A stretch of 64,000 nt of DNA from Ensifer adhaerens (GTDB lineage: Bacteria; Pseudomonadota; Alphaproteobacteria; Rhizobiales; Rhizobiaceae), in the NCBI RefSeq assembly GCF_013283195.1, contig NZ_JABEKT010000001.1, forward strand, positions 2,700,509-2,764,508, in the 5' to 3' direction. Each line of letters starts with the position of its first letter. Positions within the stretch are counted from its first letter, which is position 1. The position numbers and the translations under genes are program-made. The notes under the pieces were generated by a model. It was not told the origin of the DNA, did no database searches, and saw only the letters and a list, made by a program, of their open reading frames with translations. Positions 54,212 to 62,647 of the stretch are shown here, piece by piece.

Positions 54212-55786
54212 TCAGGTGAAAGCGTCGGGCATCGAATCCTTGCGCTGATCGATGAAAGCCTTGAGCGCATCGTCGATCGCGGGATCGAGGTACGGCGCCT
54301 CATAGTGTTCGAGCCAGCTGCGGCAAAGCGCATTGGCGCGCTGCTCGATGCGCTTTTCGCCTTCCACTTCCCACTGTTCGTAGGAGTTGTTGTCGGCAAG
54401 CGGCGACCGGTAGAAGGCCGTCTGGAAGTTGGCCTGGGTGTGGGCGCAGCCGAGATAGTGGCTGCCGGGGCCAACTTCGCGGATGGCGTCCAGTGCCTGG
54501 GCGTTTTCCGAGAGATCCACGCCTTCGGCCATCTTCTGCATCATGCCAAGCTGGTCCTGGTCGATCATGAACTTCTCGTAGGACGAGACCAGACCGCCTT
54601 CCAGCCAACCGGCCGCATGCAGCACGAAGTTGGTGCCGGCAAGCAGTGTCATGTTCAGCGTGTTGGCCGATTCGTGCGCTGCCTGAGCGTCCGGCACCTT
54701 GGAGCCGCAGAGCGAACCACCGGTGCGGAAAGGCAGCTTCAGGCGACGGGCGAGCTGTGCCGCGCCATAGGAGACCAGCGACGGCTCCGGCGTGCCGAAG
54801 GTCGGCGCGCCCGACTGCATCGAGATCGAAGCGGCAAAGGTGCCAAACAGCACCGGCGCGCCCTTGCGGATCAGCTGGGTGAACGAGGCGCCGGCCAGAA
54901 CTTCGGCCAGGATCTGCGTCAGCGTGCCGGCAACCGTGACCGGGCTCATGGCGCCCGACAGGATGAACGGCGAAAGCACGCAGGCCTGGTTGTGACGGGC
55001 GTAGACCTTAAGCGCGCCCACCATGGTCTCGTCAAAGACCATCGGCGAGTTGGCGTTGATCAGGTTCAGGGTGACGCAATTGTTTTCGACGAACTCGTCG
55101 CCGAAGACGATTTTCGCCATGGCGATCGTGTCCTCGGCCCGCTCGGGCGCCGTCACCGAGCCCATGAACGGCTTGTCGGAATACTTGATGTGGCTGTAGA
55201 CCATGTCGAGGTGACGCTTGTTCACCGGAATGTCGACCGGTTCGCAAACCGTGCCGCCAGACGAATGTATCGATGGCGCCATGTAGGCGAGCTTCACGAA
55301 ATTGCGGAAGTCCTCGATGGTCGCGTAACGCCTGACGCCTTCGAGGTCGCGCACGAAGGGCGGGCCATAGACCGGCGCGAAGATCGTCGCCTTGCCGCCA
55401 ACCTGGGCGCTGCGGGCCGGGTTGCGGGCGTGCCAGGTAAATTCCGACGGCGCCGTTTTCAGAAGCTCGCGGCAAAGACCCTTCGGAAAGTGAACGCGCT
55501 GGCCGCGCACGTCGGCGCCCGCCTGCTTCCAAAGCTCAAGCGCCTCAGCATCGTCACGGAACTCGATGCCGATTTCCTCGAGAATCGTATCGGCATTGCG
55601 TTCGATAAGCTCCAGCCCCTCTTCGTCCAGGACCTCGTATTCGCGAATCTTGCGCTGGATATAGGGCAGCGACGGCCCTGCGCCGCCGCCGGTGCGCGAG
55701 GCACGCCGTGCCGCCGCTCCCCGCCCCTCGCCTCGCGAGCGGCGACCGCCACCCTCAACCGCGTCCTGATCTGTCACGTCGCTCAT
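54212..55786 (-). CDS. MttB-superfamily (trimethylamine/glycine-betaine methyltransferase-like) protein
   Basis: This corrinoid-dependent methyltransferase family protein has 524 residues. An N-terminal Gly/Arg-rich tail (1-38) precedes the TIM-barrel MttB domain, with blocks GGKATIFAPVYGPPFVRDLEG, SGGTVCEPVDIPV and a C-terminal GPGSHYLGCAHTQANF. The whole frame is open without an in-frame TAG, so it is a non-pyrrolysine member, like the glycine-betaine-specific MtgB group. It should transfer a methyl group from a quaternary amine to the corrinoid protein coded by the divergent gene at 56123. Substrate is inferred. Confidence 0.9.
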   Translation of the reverse strand: MSDVTDQDAVEGGGRRSRGEGRGAAARRASRTGGGAGPSLPYIQRKIREYEVLDEEGLELIERNADTILEEIGIEFRDDAEALELWKQAGADVRGQRVHFPKGLCRELLKTAPSEFTWHARNPARSAQVGGKATIFAPVYGPPFVRDLEGVRRYATIEDFRNFVKLAYMAPSIHSSGGTVCEPVDIPVNKRHLDMVYSHIKYSDKPFMGSVTAPERAEDTIAMAKIVFGDEFVENNCVTLNLINANSPMVFDETMVGALKVYARHNQACVLSPFILSGAMSPVTVAGTLTQILAEVLAGASFTQLIRKGAPVLFGTFAASISMQSGAPTFGTPEPSLVSYGAAQLARRLKLPFRTGGSLCGSKVPDAQAAHESANTLNMTLLAGTNFVLHAAGWLEGGLVSSYEKFMIDQDQLGMMQKMAEGVDLSENAQALDAIREVGPGSHYLGCAHTQANFQTAFYRSPLADNNSYEQWEVEGEKRIEQRANALCRSWLEHYEAPYLDPAIDDALKAFIDQRKDSMPDAFT

Positions 55787-56122
55787 TTACTCATTCCTCT
55801 CCCGCGCATTTCGATATCTTGCGCCTTCAAGCACCGATTGGCCCTAATGCTACCAAGCCGCAGTTACTGTACGGGTCTCAATGCGCCAACGAGTGGCGCA
55901 ACTCGAACACTGCGATCTGCGTCATGGCCGACCAAAAACCGCATGGCGCGAATATATTGTTTTTGTTAAGAATATACAGGCCTCGAAAGAAGCTGCCCTG
56001 CCGTCGCTTTTTGTCATATGCGACGTCGCTTTCGAAAACAGATTTTTACACGTCGACCGCTATTGATTGATGAACGTGTCCGGATTTTAGCCCGGCCGTG
56101 CCAGGAACCGAGGAACCCTACT
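55787..56122. other. Divergent promoter region of the corrinoid methyltransferase locus
   Basis: 336 bases, strongly AT-rich around 55940-55975 and 55998-56050. CGTCGCTTT occurs at 56002-56010 and 56024-56032, exactly 22 bases (two helical turns) apart, with TGTCATATGCGACG between and GCGACGTCGC as a dyad at 56020-56029. These are good candidates for an activator site serving both genes. No -35/-10 pair could be fixed. Confidence 0.55.
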
Positions 56123-56821
56123 ATGGCAGACGATGAAATCATTCTCGAGGACCTTTCCGACGAGGAACTTGTGCAGCAGATGCATGACGACCTCTATGAC
56201 GGCCTCAAGGAGGAGATCGAGGACGCAACCAACATCCTGCTCAAGCGTGGTTGGACGCCCTACGACGTCCTGACGCAGGCACTGGTCGAAGGCATGCGCA
56301 TCGTCGGCGTCGACTTCCGCGACGGCATCCTGTTCGTGCCGGAAGTTCTGCTGTCGGCCAATGCGATGAAAGCCGGCATGTTCATCCTGCGGCCGCTTCT
56401 CGCCGAAACCGGCGCGCCGAAGCTCGGCAAGATGGTGATCGGCACCGTCAAGGGCGACATTCACGACATCGGCAAGAACCTCGTCGGCATGATGATGGAA
56501 GGCGCCGGCTTCGACGTCGTCGACCTCGGCATCAACAACCCGGTCGAAAACTACCTGGAAGCGATCGAGCGCGAGCAGCCCGACATCCTCGGCATGTCCG
56601 CGCTCCTGACCACGACCATGCCCTACATGAAGGTCGTGATCGATACGCTGAAGGAAAAGGGACTGCGTGACGACTACGTCGTTCTCGTCGGCGGCGCGCC
56701 GCTCAACGAGGAATTCGGCAAGGCTGTCGGCGCCGACGCCTATTGCCGCGACGCGGCCGTGGCTGTCGAGACCGCCAAGGACTTCATGAAGCGCAAGCAC
56801 AACCTGCTCGCTGCCGGCTGA
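56123..56821 (+). CDS. Corrinoid (B12-binding) protein, MttC/MtgC-like
   Basis: This methyl carrier protein has 232 residues. A helical cap domain (about 15-95) precedes a B12-binding Rossmann domain with the base-off motif D112-I-H114-D-I-G117 (TVKGDIHDIGKN) and later SALLTTTMPYM and VLVGGAPLN. The His is the lower axial ligand of cobalt. It should accept a methyl group from the MttB-family enzyme coded divergently. The ATG at 56123 is preceded by AGGAAC; the open frame upstream is not family-like. A strong terminator follows. Confidence 0.95.
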   Translation: MADDEIILEDLSDEELVQQMHDDLYDGLKEEIEDATNILLKRGWTPYDVLTQALVEGMRIVGVDFRDGILFVPEVLLSANAMKAGMFILRPLLAETGAPKLGKMVIGTVKGDIHDIGKNLVGMMMEGAGFDVVDLGINNPVENYLEAIEREQPDILGMSALLTTTMPYMKVVIDTLKEKGLRDDYVVLVGGAPLNEEFGKAVGADAYCRDAAVAVETAKDFMKRKHNLLAAG

Positions 56822-56841
56822 GGCCTCTTCACGAACACGAA

Positions 56842-56879
56842 AGCCGGCCGCAGCAGTGACGCTTGCGGCCGGCTTTTTC
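56842..56879 (+). terminator. Terminator after the corrinoid-protein gene
   Basis: An 11-bp perfect stem AGCCGGCCGCA (56842-56852) / TGCGGCCGGCT (56864-56874), 11-base loop, then TTTTC. It separates the corrinoid-protein gene from the DUF1638 gene, which therefore has its own promoter. Confidence 0.88.
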
Positions 56880-57036
56880 ATTGACGGTCATGAAAACGGT
56901 AGGCCTTTGCGACGGGGGCATCCGCCGCGGGGCGACCGGCGCGATCTGAACATCGGCGGCCGTTCCACGTCAAAGAGGACGCGGAGCACCGGGAATCAAA
57001 GCGCTGGCAAGATCGCCGCGCGGCAGGCTACGGACA

Positions 57037-57195
57037 TCAGTTGGCGGCGTTGGCCACCTTCTTGCCGGCCGACTGTGTCGCGTTGACGGTGTTTGCGGTA
57101 TCCTGACCGATGCCACGGATTGTGTTGCCGCAGGCGCTGAGCGTCGCCAGAGCGATCAGGATGACACTGACGGTCGCAACAGTTTGTTTTTTCAT
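57037..57195 (-). CDS. Entericidin A/B-family small lipoprotein
   Basis: This 52-residue protein has a lipoprotein signal peptide: MKKQTVATVSVILIALATLSAC with a lipobox LSAC (Cys21 would be acylated). The mature part GNTIRGIGQDTANTVNATQSAG matches the entericidin (EcnAB) family of small membrane toxins/antitoxins or stress lipoproteins. GGAAG precedes the ATG at 57195. It lies on the opposite strand between the corrinoid-protein and DUF1638 genes. It is too short for most gene finders but well supported. Confidence 0.85.
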   Translation of the reverse strand: MKKQTVATVSVILIALATLSACGNTIRGIGQDTANTVNATQSAGKKVANAAN

Positions 57196-57234
57196 GACAA
57201 GCTTCCTTCATAATGGTGGGCAAGTGGAATCGAG

Positions 57235-57855
57235 ATGGAAAAAGTATCGCGCACAATAGAACGCACACAACCGGAAAAAGTTCACGTCATCGGTTGCGGC
57301 GCAATCGCGCGCGAAATTCTCGCCATCTGTCAGGCAAACCAGCTCGACCATGTCGACCTCGCCTGTCTTCCCGCCATCTGGCACAACACACCCGACAAGA
57401 TCACCCCGGGTGTCAGGGAGGCGATCGTCAAGGCGCGGCAGGAGGGCTTTCAGCGCATCTTCGTCGCCTATGCCGATTGCGGCACCGGCGGCCACCTCGA
57501 CCGGCTCTGCGAGGAGGAAGGCGTCGAACGCATCCCCGGCCCGCACTGCTATTCCTTCTTTGCCGGCAACGATGACTTTGCCAGCCGCTGGGACGATGAT
57601 CTGACGGCGTTCTTCCTCACCGACTTCCTCGCCCGCCAGTTCGAGGCCTTCGTCGTCGAGCCGCTCGGGCTCAAACGGCATCCGGAGCTTCGGGACATGT
57701 ATTTCGGCCATTACCGCAAGCTCGTCTACCTCTCGCAGCAGGAGGACGAAGCGCTGCAGGCAAAGGCGAAGGAGGCAGCCGACTATCTTGGCCTCGAATA
57801 CGAATACCGCTTTACCGGCTATGGCGATCTGACGGCATCGCTCCTGAGCGCGTGA
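57235..57855 (+). CDS. DUF1638 protein of the corrinoid methyltransferase locus
   Basis: This soluble protein of 206 residues is recognised as DUF1638 by an early VHVIGCGAIAREILAI (Rossmann-like), CLPAIWHNTPDKI, YADCGTGGHLD, and a C-terminal RFTGYGDL. DUF1638 genes are often seen beside MttB-type methyltransferases. No function has been assigned; no pterin-binding signature is obvious. Candidate roles: corrinoid:tetrahydrofolate methyl transfer or corrinoid activation, both speculative. It begins at ATG 57235 and is separated from the corrinoid-protein gene by a terminator and the antisense entericidin gene. Confidence 0.85.
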   Translation: MEKVSRTIERTQPEKVHVIGCGAIAREILAICQANQLDHVDLACLPAIWHNTPDKITPGVREAIVKARQEGFQRIFVAYADCGTGGHLDRLCEEEGVERIPGPHCYSFFAGNDDFASRWDDDLTAFFLTDFLARQFEAFVVEPLGLKRHPELRDMYFGHYRKLVYLSQQEDEALQAKAKEAADYLGLEYEYRFTGYGDLTASLLSA

Positions 57856-57905
57856 TCCGGCAACCGACCGACGCCACGATGTGGCCGAGACACAAACAGC
57901 TGGCG

Positions 57906-59141
57906 TCAGCTCGCGAGCAGGATCGAAGCCTGCACCGTGTCGTCCGCAGAGCCTGACCCGGTCGGCCCGCGCCATGTGCCGTCAAAGATCGAGACGGTGT
58001 TGCGCCCACCCCGCTTGGCTTCATAGAGCGCGGCGTCCGCCGCGCGAAGCAGGTCTTCCAGAGAGGCTTCAATCGGTTTTCCCAAGGCGACCCCGAGGCT
58101 TGCGGTGACGACCTGCCCATCGGCAAGACCACGATTGCGGATCCCAAGCGCCTCGATCGCGGCCCTGATCCTCTCGGCCACGTCGCTTGCCTGCTCCCGT
58201 TCGACATCGGTCATCAGCACCAGGATCTCTTCGCCGCCAAAGCGGAAGGTTTCGCCCGCGCCAGCAACCTCGCGCAGGATGCAGCGGCAGACGGCACGCA
58301 GGCAATCGTCGCCTTCGATATGGCCGTGAACATCGTTGAACAGCTTGAAGCGATCGATATCTAGCATGATGACCGCGACCGTGGCCGCGGCATCTTCCCC
58401 GCTCCAGATCGTCTGGCGAACCCGCGCCAGCGAATGGCGGTTGAAGAGACCGGTCAGCTCGTCGCGCTCGGATTTGCGCTCCAGTTCGGCGTGCAGCAGG
58501 CTGCCGCGCAGCTGATGGAGGAAATTCAGCCGGTCCTTGTGCTCCATGAAGTAGGCGCTCATCGCCAGAAAGATCGTCAGCGTCACGTAGAAGGTGATGA
58601 TGCCGGTATAGGTCACGTCGTCGAAGGAGCCGTTCAACTTGGTGGTCGTGAATTGTACGGCGCACATGAGCGCCAGACCGAGCACGATGGTGGCAAACCT
58701 TGGACGTAGAGCAATGACGAAGAACAGGAATGCGGCGACATTGCCGTTCTGATAGACGAACAGGTAGGGACTGCTGCTGAAGACCGCGACCGACATCGGC
58801 AGGGAAACCCCGAGCACGGCGACGGAGATGGACAACAGATCGTAGTTGCGGGCACTCGGCCAGCGCCTGAGCGCCAGTACGCTGATCAGGGCGAAGGGCG
58901 TGAAGATGCCGAACCGAACAAGCACGAGCTGCCAGAACACATCCGGCATCATCGTCGCGTCGCCGAAATACACGCTGTCGTAGATCAATGTCCCGATAAC
59001 CGCCCAGACAACGGCGAGCCTGCCCCGGCTTGCGGCGTAGTCACGAAGGAAGGCCGCCTCGATAGCGGGCGCAAAACGCAGGAGTTTAAATCCGCGGCCG
59101 ATCTGGCGGTCAACGTCTCCTAGCGTCACGACGCTCATCAT
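57906..59141 (-). CDS. Membrane diguanylate cyclase (GGDEF family)
   Basis: This 411-residue protein has an N-terminal membrane part of about six helices (about 35-190), a short coiled-coil linker, and a C-terminal GGDEF domain (about 230-400). The active-site motif reads GGEEI (in RFGGEEILVL), an accepted active variant. DELTGLFNRHSL and LDIDRFKLFNDVHGH are canonical. There is no EAL domain. The upstream membrane module has no named sensor fold. The ATG at 59141 has GGAGA six bases upstream; a second ATG follows directly. Confidence 0.93.
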   Translation of the reverse strand: MMSVVTLGDVDRQIGRGFKLLRFAPAIEAAFLRDYAASRGRLAVVWAVIGTLIYDSVYFGDATMMPDVFWQLVLVRFGIFTPFALISVLALRRWPSARNYDLLSISVAVLGVSLPMSVAVFSSSPYLFVYQNGNVAAFLFFVIALRPRFATIVLGLALMCAVQFTTTKLNGSFDDVTYTGIITFYVTLTIFLAMSAYFMEHKDRLNFLHQLRGSLLHAELERKSERDELTGLFNRHSLARVRQTIWSGEDAAATVAVIMLDIDRFKLFNDVHGHIEGDDCLRAVCRCILREVAGAGETFRFGGEEILVLMTDVEREQASDVAERIRAAIEALGIRNRGLADGQVVTASLGVALGKPIEASLEDLLRAADAALYEAKRGGRNTVSIFDGTWRGPTGSGSADDTVQASILLAS

Positions 59142-59200
59142 CGGTTCTCCGGCCTTTTGAAACGGGCAACCGACTGGTGACACAAATAACTGAAGATGCC

Positions 59201-59653
59201 CTAAAGAGACGCCACCCTGGTTGATACCTGCTCAAGCTCAAGCACGTTTCCCTCGGGGTCCCGTGCATAAGCGATCAGAAATGGCTTTTCCGGCGTCCCG
59301 AAGTCGGTGATTTCACCGATCTGCACTCCGCCGGCTTGGATGATGTCCGAGAGCGCGGCGCTGATATCATCCATCTGAAATGACAGGTGCCCAAAACCAG
59401 GTTCGTTCACCCTTGGCTGATCCCGGTCATGCGTGACCTTGTGCTCATGTATCTCCAGGAAAGGGCGTTCGAGTTCGGGGAATTTGAGCCATATCGCGTA
59501 TATCTCGCAGTTCGAAAGGCCATTGCCTCGAGAGACTTTTTCACCTGACAGCATCCTGGGTTCACGCAGGGGTTCGCACTTCAGGACATCGATGTAGAAT
59601 CCCGCGAGCGCGCCCGCATCTCGGGCGACCAGGTTGATGTGAGCAAGTCTCAT
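59201..59653 (-). CDS. VOC-superfamily (glyoxalase/dioxygenase-like) protein
   Basis: This 150-residue single-domain protein has the VOC fold pattern: RLAHINLVARD with metal-type His5 at the N-terminus, then FLEIHEH, GFGHLSFQMDD (His), and a C-terminal DPEGNVLELEQ (Glu). These form the divalent-metal site of glyoxalase-like enzymes. The substrate is unknown. It lies just upstream of the diguanylate cyclase gene on the same strand, with a 59-base gap. Confidence 0.88.
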   Translation of the reverse strand: MRLAHINLVARDAGALAGFYIDVLKCEPLREPRMLSGEKVSRGNGLSNCEIYAIWLKFPELERPFLEIHEHKVTHDRDQPRVNEPGFGHLSFQMDDISAALSDIIQAGGVQIGEITDFGTPEKPFLIAYARDPEGNVLELEQVSTRVASL

Positions 59654-59905
59654 GACGGTTGATATCCTCGGCTATGAGGCAACCATATCCATTGGTGAAG
59701 GATGGCGAAAGACGTCGGTTCGGCGCGGACTGCGGTCAACGGCGCCATTTCATCCCGCCGAAGAGAGGGCTCGAAAAGAGCTTGATCGCGAGATGCCGAT
59801 CGGAGATGCGCCAGTGGCGGGCCAACAGCATCGTGGCGACGTCGACCGCGAGGGAACTCTCCATCGCGGTCGAAGAACTGCGGACAGCATTGTGTTTACG
59901 GGCGG

Positions 59906-61345
59906 CTATCCGGCCTTCTTGACCGCCGGGATGACCCAGGAACCATCCAGGATGGATGGCGGACTGTCGTCGGGCCAGTAGAGCCGCATCATCAGGATGA
60001 ATTTGTCCTTCGGCGCAGGCAGCCAGTTGGCTTCCTTGTCCGCACCGGGGGTTTCGTGCTGGATGTAGATATCCGTCGATCCGTCCGGATTTACCTTGGG
60101 GTTCTGCCGCGCGCTGATCGAGTAGCGGTTGATCGGGTTTTCCACGAAGAAATACTGATCGTTGTACATCGTAATCGACCAGAACCCTCGTACAGGCGGC
60201 AACTGCCCCTTGGGAAAGTTGACGACGTAGTTGTTCGACCCGTGATAGCTGCGAGCGATGAGGCCATCCTTCGACTTCAGTGACGTCGGATAGACCGCGT
60301 CTTGCGGACGATTGGCGCCAAGGCCGATGGCGGTTATCAGCGCGCGCTGGAGATAGTTGGTCCCGTAAATGCCGGTCGCGGTCGTGTAGCCCCAACCGTT
60401 GATGTCCTTGATATCGCCATCGCTGAACTTGAAGTGCAGCATGATGCGGTGGAAAGCGAACTCGGGAATGCGCTTGACGAATGCCGCATCCAGCTTGTCC
60501 TTGTCGAAGGCTTGGCCCGGAACGATACCGATCTGCGCGAACTTCGCGACCGTCCCGGCGTCCGCGGCTGTCGGCGGATTGGCCTTCATCAGTTCGCTCA
60601 GAAGGGTGAAATACTCGACCGCATCCATACCGTTGACCTGCTCGCGCACGGCGGTCTTCATGTCGATACCGGGGTCGACCTTGCCGGGCGGTGGCGTCCA
60701 GTCCTTGCCGTAAGCGCTGAGCGGCACGAGCTTGCACTGGTCCTGCAATGCGTGAACGGCCTTGTAGTCTTCCGGTGTACCGTCGCAATAGATGCGGCCG
60801 AGAATCCAGATCAGGTTCGTTGCCGACCTGTACTCGGTGACGCCGTCGGGCAGTTGACCCTGCCAGCCGGGGCCGGTGATGGCGTAGGATTGCGCGTCGC
60901 CGCCTGTCGTTCGTTTTCCCGGCACCTGGAACACCGTCGTCCATCCGTCGAGCATCGGAAACAGAAAGTAACGATCCTTCATGTCCGGGATCGAGAGTAC
61001 CCACGGCTCCTCTTCGACATTGACGAACGCGGTCGTATAGAGCGTGTCGGCATTCGGCGCGGTGACGTCCTTGAAGGACGCGTTCGGATATTCGCGAAGC
61101 TTGATGATGTGGCCCATCGGGCCTTTGCTACCCACGGGCTTTTCGACATTGGTGACGACGCGGCGTGTTATTTCCATCGTCACCAGGGGGTATCCATAGA
61201 TGTAGGCTTCGACCGCGAGCCAGAATTCGTCGGCAGCTTCGATCGGATCGATAAGCGGTGATTCAAAGGCATTCGCTGGTGAAAATGAAGCGCTGGCAAG
61301 TAAACCCATTGCTCCCATCGCGACGGTGCGTCGTGTCAGATCCAT
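59906..61345 (-). CDS. Exported DUF1254/DUF1214 protein
   Basis: This 479-residue protein has a signal peptide with twin Arg near the start (MDLTRRTVAMGAMG, about residues 1-27), possibly Tat-type. An N-terminal DUF1254 domain (about 50-185, including PNADTLYTTAFVNVEEEPWVLSIPD in part) and a C-terminal DUF1214 domain (about 350-470, with NPINRYSISARQNP and GSTDIYIQHETPG) follow. The function is unknown; such proteins are exported and common in soil bacteria. A dyad TTAGCA-CA-TGCTAA lies 36 bases upstream. Confidence 0.9.
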   Translation of the reverse strand: MDLTRRTVAMGAMGLLASASFSPANAFESPLIDPIEAADEFWLAVEAYIYGYPLVTMEITRRVVTNVEKPVGSKGPMGHIIKLREYPNASFKDVTAPNADTLYTTAFVNVEEEPWVLSIPDMKDRYFLFPMLDGWTTVFQVPGKRTTGGDAQSYAITGPGWQGQLPDGVTEYRSATNLIWILGRIYCDGTPEDYKAVHALQDQCKLVPLSAYGKDWTPPPGKVDPGIDMKTAVREQVNGMDAVEYFTLLSELMKANPPTAADAGTVAKFAQIGIVPGQAFDKDKLDAAFVKRIPEFAFHRIMLHFKFSDGDIKDINGWGYTTATGIYGTNYLQRALITAIGLGANRPQDAVYPTSLKSKDGLIARSYHGSNNYVVNFPKGQLPPVRGFWSITMYNDQYFFVENPINRYSISARQNPKVNPDGSTDIYIQHETPGADKEANWLPAPKDKFILMMRLYWPDDSPPSILDGSWVIPAVKKAG

Positions 61346-61380
61346 GTTCGCCTCCTATTTGCCCTCATGGCGCCAGGACG

Positions 61381-61394
61381 TTAGCACATGCTAA
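61381..61394. promoter_or_regulatory. Operator-like dyad upstream of the DUF1254 gene
   Basis: TTAGCA-CA-TGCTAA is a perfect 6-bp inverted repeat with a 2-base centre, 36 bases before the DUF1254 start. Position and symmetry fit a repressor site (TetR, LysR or MarR type) over the promoter. No regulator gene is adjacent. Confidence 0.5.
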
Positions 61395-61818
61395 TCAATA
61401 CCACTAGGCATTGTGCACCGCGAAATCACATCCTGAAAACGCAAGCGCCGAATTCGGCTTTGCACTGGCGGACATCATAGCAAGCGTGCCGGTGCATCCG
61501 ATCACTGAAAGCCAAATGGTTCAACGCGCATACGACGCCGACGGTCTGGAGCCCACGACAGCAGACCACGACCGGAAACGGCGCAAAACACCGATGCCGA
61601 AAGAAAAGAGCGTCATGATAACGCAATGAATGAACATATTTTTATGTAATTTCGAGCACCATCCCCCGAATGAACAATACGGATAAAGATCATTTCCGAT
61701 ATTACACAACGCTGAATATCAACTTCAGAACAAGATTTACGACAACATTCCCAAGACAATAAGAATTTTTGGAGAATTGAACTTCGCGTCCATGAGTTTC
61801 ACCATTCGATATTTTTTG

Positions 61819-61843
61819 GGAACCAAGTTCTGCCCAGTCCGTT
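61819..61843 (+). promoter_or_regulatory. EcfG (RpoE2)-type general stress promoter
   Basis: GGAAC (61819-61823) followed after exactly 18 bases by TT (61842-61843) fits the GGAAC-N18/19-TT promoter of RpoE2/EcfG in Sinorhizobium. It lies 89 bases upstream of the small gene at 61932, and the downstream genes are of stress type. Confidence 0.65.
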
Positions 61844-61931
61844 TAGAAAGGACACATACCTTTCTGACGCTTCCTCTGCCGCCTGACAAATGGCCGTCTT
61901 TGCGCCGAGATCCGACACGCGGGAGCGTTCA

Positions 61932-62144
61932 ATGACAAGGCATATCAAATATGAAAAAGAGGCGCTGCTGCGCGGCTGGGATGCCGTCTACGATCTGGAA
62001 GAGTTCATTCTGGCCTACAGCCTGGCGCCGCTCGCGGCGCGTGAAATCTTCGCGAAAGCCGGCCCCCGCAGGCTCGATCTCGCTAACGCTATGGACGCCC
62101 GAAAGCTGGTAACGGCACGACACTCGATGATAACGCGCTTATGA
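61932..62144 (+). CDS. Small hypothetical protein of 70 residues, probable stress gene
   Basis: A small soluble protein starting MTRHIKYEKEALLRGWDAV, mostly helical with a C-terminal basic tail. GGGAG lies six bases before the ATG at 61932, which decides this start over a GTG/ATG further up. It is first in a run of four plus-strand small genes ending in a YciF-type ferritin-like gene, behind an EcfG-type promoter. No family was recognised. Confidence 0.6.
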   Translation: MTRHIKYEKEALLRGWDAVYDLEEFILAYSLAPLAAREIFAKAGPRRLDLANAMDARKLVTARHSMITRL

Positions 62145-62271
62145 TCCGCGCTTGACTGATGTCGGTTGCCTCCGTGCGACATTGCGCGCAGGGTATTTGG
62201 TCGACAGCGATTGAAGCGGGCGCTGTCGCGAACGGGTCTATGTGCCCGTGCCCCAACAAAAGGAGGACGTC

Positions 62272-62598
62272 ATGTCTTCCAGCCATCCCAAATATTATCT
62301 TGATGCAGACGACCTCAACCTGTTGGTCGAGGTGCTCACGGCCGCCGGCTTCTATGGAACCACGGCCAAGGCAGATCCAAGCGGAAGGAACGCCGCGACG
62401 CGCTTCCTGATGGCAGCGCTCGAAAACGGCATCAATAGCCGGGAAATGCTCGCTGCAGCGCTTGTCGAGCGTGGCAGTGCGTCGAACGGAGAGCATCAGA
62501 CGCCGGCGCAGACGAAAGCCGAAGCGATCGATCGATGGGATGATGAAGGCGGCGCAGTCTCAATCGTCCCCGAGATCTCCCGCCGGACCGCCCCTTGA
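62272..62598 (+). CDS. Small hypothetical protein of 108 residues
   Basis: A small soluble acidic protein starting MSSSHPKYYLDADDLNLLVEVL, with AGGAGG five to six bases upstream of the ATG. The first 60 residues are helical (LVEVLTAAGFYGTTAKAD, ATRFLMAALENG); the tail is Glu/Thr-rich and probably disordered. No family was recognised. It is 127 bases after the preceding small gene and 49 bases before the next, so co-transcription is plausible. Confidence 0.7.
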   Translation: MSSSHPKYYLDADDLNLLVEVLTAAGFYGTTAKADPSGRNAATRFLMAALENGINSREMLAAALVERGSASNGEHQTPAQTKAEAIDRWDDEGGAVSIVPEISRRTAP

Positions 62599-62647
62599 AC
62601 GTCAACGGGGCGGCCATCAGCTTCTTTGTTCCAAACGGGAGAATGCG

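Larger units (their letters stand above)
61346..61931. other. Long AT-rich intergenic region with an operator dyad and an EcfG-type promoter
   Basis: These 586 bases are more AT-rich than the rest of the window, most clearly 61620-61830. They hold the dyad at 61381-61394 next to the DUF1254 gene and an EcfG-type promoter at 61819-61843. No gene could be supported in between; an open frame at 61411-61629 has no ribosome site or family features. Confidence 0.6.

Noticed and set aside
54212..55786. Pyrrolysine (in-frame TAG) in the MttB-family gene
   Set aside because: The frame is open throughout with no amber codon, so this is a non-pyrrolysine member.
59654..59905. Arg-rich open frames in the gap between the VOC and DUF1254 genes, looking slightly like a transposase remnant
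   Set aside because: No inverted repeats, no DDE or IS-family motif; composition is that of GC-rich noncoding sequence. No insertion sequence was supported in the window.
61411..61629. 72-codon plus-strand frame in the AT-rich gap
   Set aside because: No ribosome site, no motif, and it starts beside the DUF1254 operator; likely chance.
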